From assembly GCA_018066005.1 (NCBI GenBank), contig JAGHSG010000082.1, positions 1 to 8,666 of the forward strand: a stretch of 8,666 nucleotides of DNA. The letters run 5' to 3'. Positions 4,832 through 8,666 of the stretch are shown one piece after another. The translations under genes were made by a program, and so were the position numbers. The stretch comes from Bacteroidales bacterium (lineage in GTDB: Bacteria > Bacteroidota > Bacteroidia > Bacteroidales > Paludibacteraceae). Under the pieces are notes generated by a model. It had not been told where the DNA came from. It worked only from the letters and a program-made list of their open reading frames with translations, and ran no database searches. Position 1 is the stretch's first letter. Each line of letters begins with the position of its first letter.

Positions 4832-7807
4832 ATGAAAACAACAAAAAATATTATCTATTTGATGGCATCCGCGTGGATGCTGTTGTCTGCTCAATATGCG
4901 TTTGGGCAAGAGATTATAGTCCCTTATCAGATGGGCTTTGAGGAAGAAGATGCAACAGAAATGGCATTTTGGGTGCTTAATCCGGGTCTTGTTGACCCAG
5001 AATCGGGTATGGATCGTTGGATAGTCGGTTCTTCAACGCACAATGGCGGGCGTTATTCGTTGTATGTTTCCTGCAATGGAGAGGATGCAGAATTTGGTGC
5101 TAAACCCAATGTTCAGTACGCGTATCGCGATTTTACCATTCCAACAGGTCAGTATGATGTAACGTTTGATTATCGTTGCATGGGTGTTGTCGGCTCGGCA
5201 ATGTGCGCTGGGGTTAGCTTTGCATCTGCTATCAGCAAGGATATGGTGAGTAAGATAGGTTCCAATACTCTCCCCACGTCGATTCAGTCTGCTTCTTTGG
5301 TTAAGGATATACGTGGTTCTATCCAATGGAAAAATACCTCGTTCCGTTTTAATGCCAAGGAGGGTGTGACGTATCGTATTTTCTTTGCGTGGTATAACAA
5401 TAATAAGGATACAACTTTAGTTAATCCGGTGGGTGGTTGTGTGGACAATATCCAAATTACTTCTGCTGCATGTTCTAAGCCACATGATATGGAGGCAGAA
5501 AGTAAAAATGATAGTGTGTTCGTTACATGGCAAGGGACGAGTGAGGAGTATATCTTTGAACGTCGTCGAAGAGGTACGGAGAGGTGGTATATGAATACCG
5601 GTTTGACGGATAAAGGCATCATTTTGGAAGGGTTGGGCGAAGGCGTGTATGATTTTCGTGTACGGGGCATTTGCAATGATGTGGATACGTCAGCATACGC
5701 TTATTTGAACTCGTTTATTGTGTATTACCCGGAACAGCATTGTATTGACTATATTCACTTGCACAATTCTAATATCCATGGCACGATAGGTACATGGACT
5801 TCTTCCAAAAAGGATCCATACGCAGTTCCTGATACTATTGTGGATTATGGACCGGATAATAAAGCGTCACGTCATACGGTTAATACAGAACCGGACATAT
5901 ATGATCCTCGGACGGGTGGGCGGCTACTTACGATTCCCGAAGATGAGTTTGCTTCTGTTCGTTTAGGCAACTGGGCTGTCAGCAGTCAGGCGGAGAGTTT
6001 GTCATTTGATTTTACAGCAGACTCTGCTGATAACGCATTGGTTCTTATAAAATATGCAGTAGTCTTGGAAGATCCTGATCATGGATATGCCGACCAACCT
6101 CGATTTACATTGGAGATATTGGATGAATATGGTAATTTAATAGATCCCACATGCGGTGCGGCAGATTTCTATGCAGATCATACGCGAGAAGGATGGCATA
6201 CTGAAGGTACTGGGTCTTCCAAAGTATCTTGGAAGGATTGGACTACGTTAGGCTTGAATTTAATGGAAATGGGATTAGCAGGTCAGCAGATAACTATTCG
6301 TTTTACGACGTATGATTGTACAATGGGAGGACACTATGGTTATGCATATTTTACATTGGCTTGTGCTTCAGCTAAAATTAATGGAATTAGTTGCGGTGAT
6401 GATCCTGTCATGACGGTCGAAGCACCTAATGGATTTAACTATCAGTGGTTTGATAAGAATGACAATTTGGTGGCGACCACAAAGCAGTTATCTGTCCTTC
6501 CTTCGGATACTACTACGTATCGTTGCCATTTGAGTTATAAAGAAAATGCAGAGTGCGGTTTTGATTTGTATTCCGCTAGTAAACCTCGTTTCCCTGTGGC
6601 TGAATTTGAATACCAATGGGCTCCGACGGATTGCCAAAACAAAGTGCGATTTACGAACAAGAGCCACGTGATGGTTAAATTTGATGATTATGAAAAGCAC
6701 GATTACAATGATAAATGCGATGATTTGCAGTGGGATTTTGGTGGAGGAATGTATAGTCCGGATGAGCGACCGGTGATTACATTCCCTAACGAAGGGGGAG
6801 TGTTCCCTGTTACATTATCTGCCTCCATTGCCGAAGGGCGATGCACGGATGATACTACGATTTATATCAAGATACCTGCAATTGGAGACGTAATTTATGA
6901 AAAAGATTCGGCTATTTGTCAAGGTGATTATGTTCTTTGGGGTGATGCTCGGTCAGATAGTGTCTACTATGCAGCAGAAGCAGGAGATTATGCCGTAACA
7001 TGGAAAAGTGTAGCTGGTTGTGATAGTACATGGATATTGCATTTGTCAATTAATCCCACTTCCACAAGGCAGACGTCGGATACGACAATATGTGCGGAAA
7101 ATCCTTTGATTGTGGATGGACAAATATATAAATACACCACCTCTGGGAAATTCTATCGTTTTTACAAAAATCAATTCAACTGCGATTCTACGATTTGGTG
7201 TTATGTGACCGTATTGGATTCCATCAAACCCAATGTGCAAATGAAGGATATTGAGGGGGCGGTCAAGTACAGCGGTGAGTTCCGTGTTCGTGGAACGGGC
7301 TTTGACCGTTACACGATTACGCACGAGGGTAAGACGGATTCTTACACATTAAAAGACACGTTGTTAACCGGTTTGAATGGCGGATTGTTTGAATTCCATT
7401 TCTTCAATGCGTTGAATTGCGATGTGGAGGTTACTAAATACATGACTCCGCCTTGCGCCGAATTGATTTTCCAGCGGTGGAACGATGTGCTGTCCGTGTA
7501 TCATCCCGATTCAATAGGCGGGCAACACTTCAAGTCCTTCCAATGGACCAAGAACGACGAGGACATTCCCGATGCCACTGATTCGTATTACTATGATATC
7601 AACGGTCTGGATATGTCGGCAGTATATGCTGTTCGGGTAGTGACCGATAAAGACTCGACTTATACTTCGTGTTCCGTACAACCTGTTCCGTACGAGGAAC
7701 CGCAAGTGCCGGCACGAAAAGTAATCAATAACCAACATTTGACCATTATTGTCAACGGCACCTACTATGATGCCCTTGGTCAGCAAATAAGAAAGGAGAA
7801 CGAATAA
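4832..7807 (+). CDS. Large secreted multidomain surface protein (PKD/FN3-like, T9SS-like tail)
   Basis: The protein has 991 residues, starting with a signal peptide (basic residues 2-5, hydrophobic core 7-20, likely cleavage after AFG at 25). From residue patterns I infer an N-terminal beta-sandwich like choice-of-anchor/MAM modules (about 30-213) and an FN3-like domain (215-298). A second jelly-roll-like region follows (about 301-512), then an Ig-like segment (about 517-585) and a PKD-like domain (about 590-682, with WDFGGG at 634-639). Two repeats follow, ending in GCDSTW (729-734) and NCDSTIW (783-789), of a kind common in Bacteroidota cell-surface proteins. An Ig-like segment at about 876-950 precedes the C-terminal motif NGTYYDALGQQI (975-986), which resembles the last strands of T9SS type A sorting domains. 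No catalytic motif is seen; adhesion or binding is a guess. It has its own promoter, and its stop overlaps the start of the downstream barrel gene. Confidence 0.88.
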   Translation: MKTTKNIIYLMASAWMLLSAQYAFGQEIIVPYQMGFEEEDATEMAFWVLNPGLVDPESGMDRWIVGSSTHNGGRYSLYVSCNGEDAEFGAKPNVQYAYRDFTIPTGQYDVTFDYRCMGVVGSAMCAGVSFASAISKDMVSKIGSNTLPTSIQSASLVKDIRGSIQWKNTSFRFNAKEGVTYRIFFAWYNNNKDTTLVNPVGGCVDNIQITSAACSKPHDMEAESKNDSVFVTWQGTSEEYIFERRRRGTERWYMNTGLTDKGIILEGLGEGVYDFRVRGICNDVDTSAYAYLNSFIVYYPEQHCIDYIHLHNSNIHGTIGTWTSSKKDPYAVPDTIVDYGPDNKASRHTVNTEPDIYDPRTGGRLLTIPEDEFASVRLGNWAVSSQAESLSFDFTADSADNALVLIKYAVVLEDPDHGYADQPRFTLEILDEYGNLIDPTCGAADFYADHTREGWHTEGTGSSKVSWKDWTTLGLNLMEMGLAGQQITIRFTTYDCTMGGHYGYAYFTLACASAKINGISCGDDPVMTVEAPNGFNYQWFDKNDNLVATTKQLSVLPSDTTTYRCHLSYKENAECGFDLYSASKPRFPVAEFEYQWAPTDCQNKVRFTNKSHVMVKFDDYEKHDYNDKCDDLQWDFGGGMYSPDERPVITFPNEGGVFPVTLSASIAEGRCTDDTTIYIKIPAIGDVIYEKDSAICQGDYVLWGDARSDSVYYAAEAGDYAVTWKSVAGCDSTWILHLSINPTSTRQTSDTTICAENPLIVDGQIYKYTTSGKFYRFYKNQFNCDSTIWCYVTVLDSIKPNVQMKDIEGAVKYSGEFRVRGTGFDRYTITHEGKTDSYTLKDTLLTGLNGGLFEFHFFNALNCDVEVTKYMTPPCAELIFQRWNDVLSVYHPDSIGGQHFKSFQWTKNDEDIPDATDSYYYDINGLDMSAVYAVRVVTDKDSTYTSCSVQPVPYEEPQVPARKVINNQHLTIIVNGTYYDALGQQIRKENE

Positions 7808-8666
7808 TGAAGTTGAGAGTTGTTTTGGCCGCATTATTGGCCTTGGTAGTGGCAGCACCGATGAATGCTGCGCAAAAGAAGAAAAGCAAGAAATCGCATA
7901 AGTCTTCCTACGTCCAAAAAGGCAAGTCTTCCAAATCAAGCGGAATGACGGATGAGGAGATACGCCGTTATAATATCCGCCGTTTTGACATCCACAATAT
8001 CTATGTGTGGGGTGGTGCCGGTTATTCGGGATTGGTGAATAAAGGTACTTCATGGACGGATGGTCTCAACTACACGGGCGATGCTTCGTCCAAATTTGTA
8101 GGCGGAGGTGGCGGACTGATAGGCGTAGGTTATGAGTATAACTACAAACGTTTTATCCTGTCGGTCGGTCCTGAGTTCAAGATATTCTCGTCTATGGATA
8201 AACTGACAATAGACAATCCTTATACTATTTCTTTGCAAAATCAGTACAACCAAACCAAAAGCTATTCACTCCGCGACATGCAGGAGACGCAGGTCGTGGG
8301 TCAAATCACCTTGCCGGTACTATTTGGTATGCAGTTGGACAAGTGGTATTGGAAAGCCGGTTTCAAGTTGGGTTATTCCATCTTGGGGAACTATAAGCAG
8401 AAAGGGTCGGTAGGCACGGCTTTGCATGATCCGGCTGCATATGAAGATTGGACACAGAAGATGCCCAATCACTACAATATGGGTGCTTTTGATATCAAAG
8501 AGAAAGGCAAGAACCCCTTTGGTTTGGATATAGCCCTTTCGGCAGAAATAGGTCTGCGTCTGGACCAACTGTTAGGTGCCGACTGGCAGGCGCGCAACGA
8601 AGAGCGCGATCGCCCTATGCGGATGCGTATTGCCCTGTTTGCCGATTATGGAGTGCTGAATATGGG
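7807..8666 (+). CDS. Outer-membrane beta-barrel protein, 3' end beyond window
   Basis: The first 286 codons are visible, with no stop before the window edge. The start ATG overlaps the upstream TAA by one base (TAATG), which implies translational coupling. A signal peptide is evident (Lys2, Arg4, hydrophobic 5-17, likely cleavage after MNA at 20). The next 25 or so residues are rich in Lys and Ser (about 22-46). From about residue 65 there are alternating aromatic and glycine-rich strands, such as YVWGGAGYSG and KWYWKAGFKLGYSI, with amphipathic spacing typical of outer-membrane barrels of the OmpA/porin-like kind. It does not show the N-terminal pattern I associate with PorP/SprF. A C-terminal peptidoglycan-binding domain could lie outside the window. 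Its position suggests it anchors or helps export the upstream surface protein, but this is inference. Confidence 0.82.
   Translation, partial: MKLRVVLAALLALVVAAPMNAAQKKKSKKSHKSSYVQKGKSSKSSGMTDEEIRRYNIRRFDIHNIYVWGGAGYSGLVNKGTSWTDGLNYTGDASSKFVGGGGGLIGVGYEYNYKRFILSVGPEFKIFSSMDKLTIDNPYTISLQNQYNQTKSYSLRDMQETQVVGQITLPVLFGMQLDKWYWKAGFKLGYSILGNYKQKGSVGTALHDPAAYEDWTQKMPNHYNMGAFDIKEKGKNPFGLDIALSAEIGLRLDQLLGADWQARNEERDRPMRMRIALFADYGVLNM

Noticed and set aside
7511..8568. Three minus-strand open frames antisense to the surface-protein end and the barrel gene
   Set aside because: The plus-strand frames carry signal peptides and coherent domain patterns. The antisense frames show low-complexity, shadow-like composition.

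Overview
The window looks like a chromosomal segment from a member of the Bacteroidota, most likely order Bacteroidales. Three promoters fit the Bacteroidota pattern (TTTG-like -33, about 20 bases, TAnnTTTG -7). Start codons lack Shine-Dalgarno sequences. The gene set includes a lipoprotein, a PKD/GCDS-repeat surface protein with a T9SS-like tail, and an LpxH-type UDP-diacylglucosamine hydrolase. A more exact taxon cannot be given from sequence reading alone.

Left part, plus strand (1-673): a Bacteroidota-type promoter drives a tRNA-Leu(UAG). Four bases after the tRNA ends, the start codon of a 170-residue predicted lipoprotein of unknown function begins. No second promoter is visible, so tRNA and mRNA probably share a transcript. 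The lipoprotein gene converges on mazG with a 4-base overlap of the two stop codons and no terminator.

Centre, minus strand (4627 down to 670): a small DUF59/MIP18-type Fe-S assembly protein comes first, followed by a tightly packed htpG-lpxH-mazG run. htpG and lpxH are 2 bases apart, and lpxH and mazG are 11 bases apart. This run joins an Hsp90 chaperone, a lipid A enzyme and a nucleotide-cleaning pyrophosphohydrolase. A sigma-54-like sequence lies upstream of htpG. The lpxH/mazG junction carries a four-copy heptanucleotide repeat.

Right part, plus strand (4709-8666): a promoter divergent from the DUF59 promoter, and a leader with short hairpins, precede a 991-residue secreted multidomain protein. 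That protein has jelly-roll-like, FN3-like, PKD and GCDS-repeat segments and a short C-terminal motif resembling a T9SS sorting signal. Its stop codon overlaps the start codon of an outer-membrane beta-barrel protein (TAATG) that runs off the window edge. The two are probably coupled and may act together at the cell surface.

Most of the window is ordinary housekeeping sequence. I see no CRISPR array, insertion sequence, phage gene or recognisable defence system. The least explained part is the surface-protein/barrel pair. The junction oddities (tRNA-lipoprotein, heptamer repeat) are the next most interesting.
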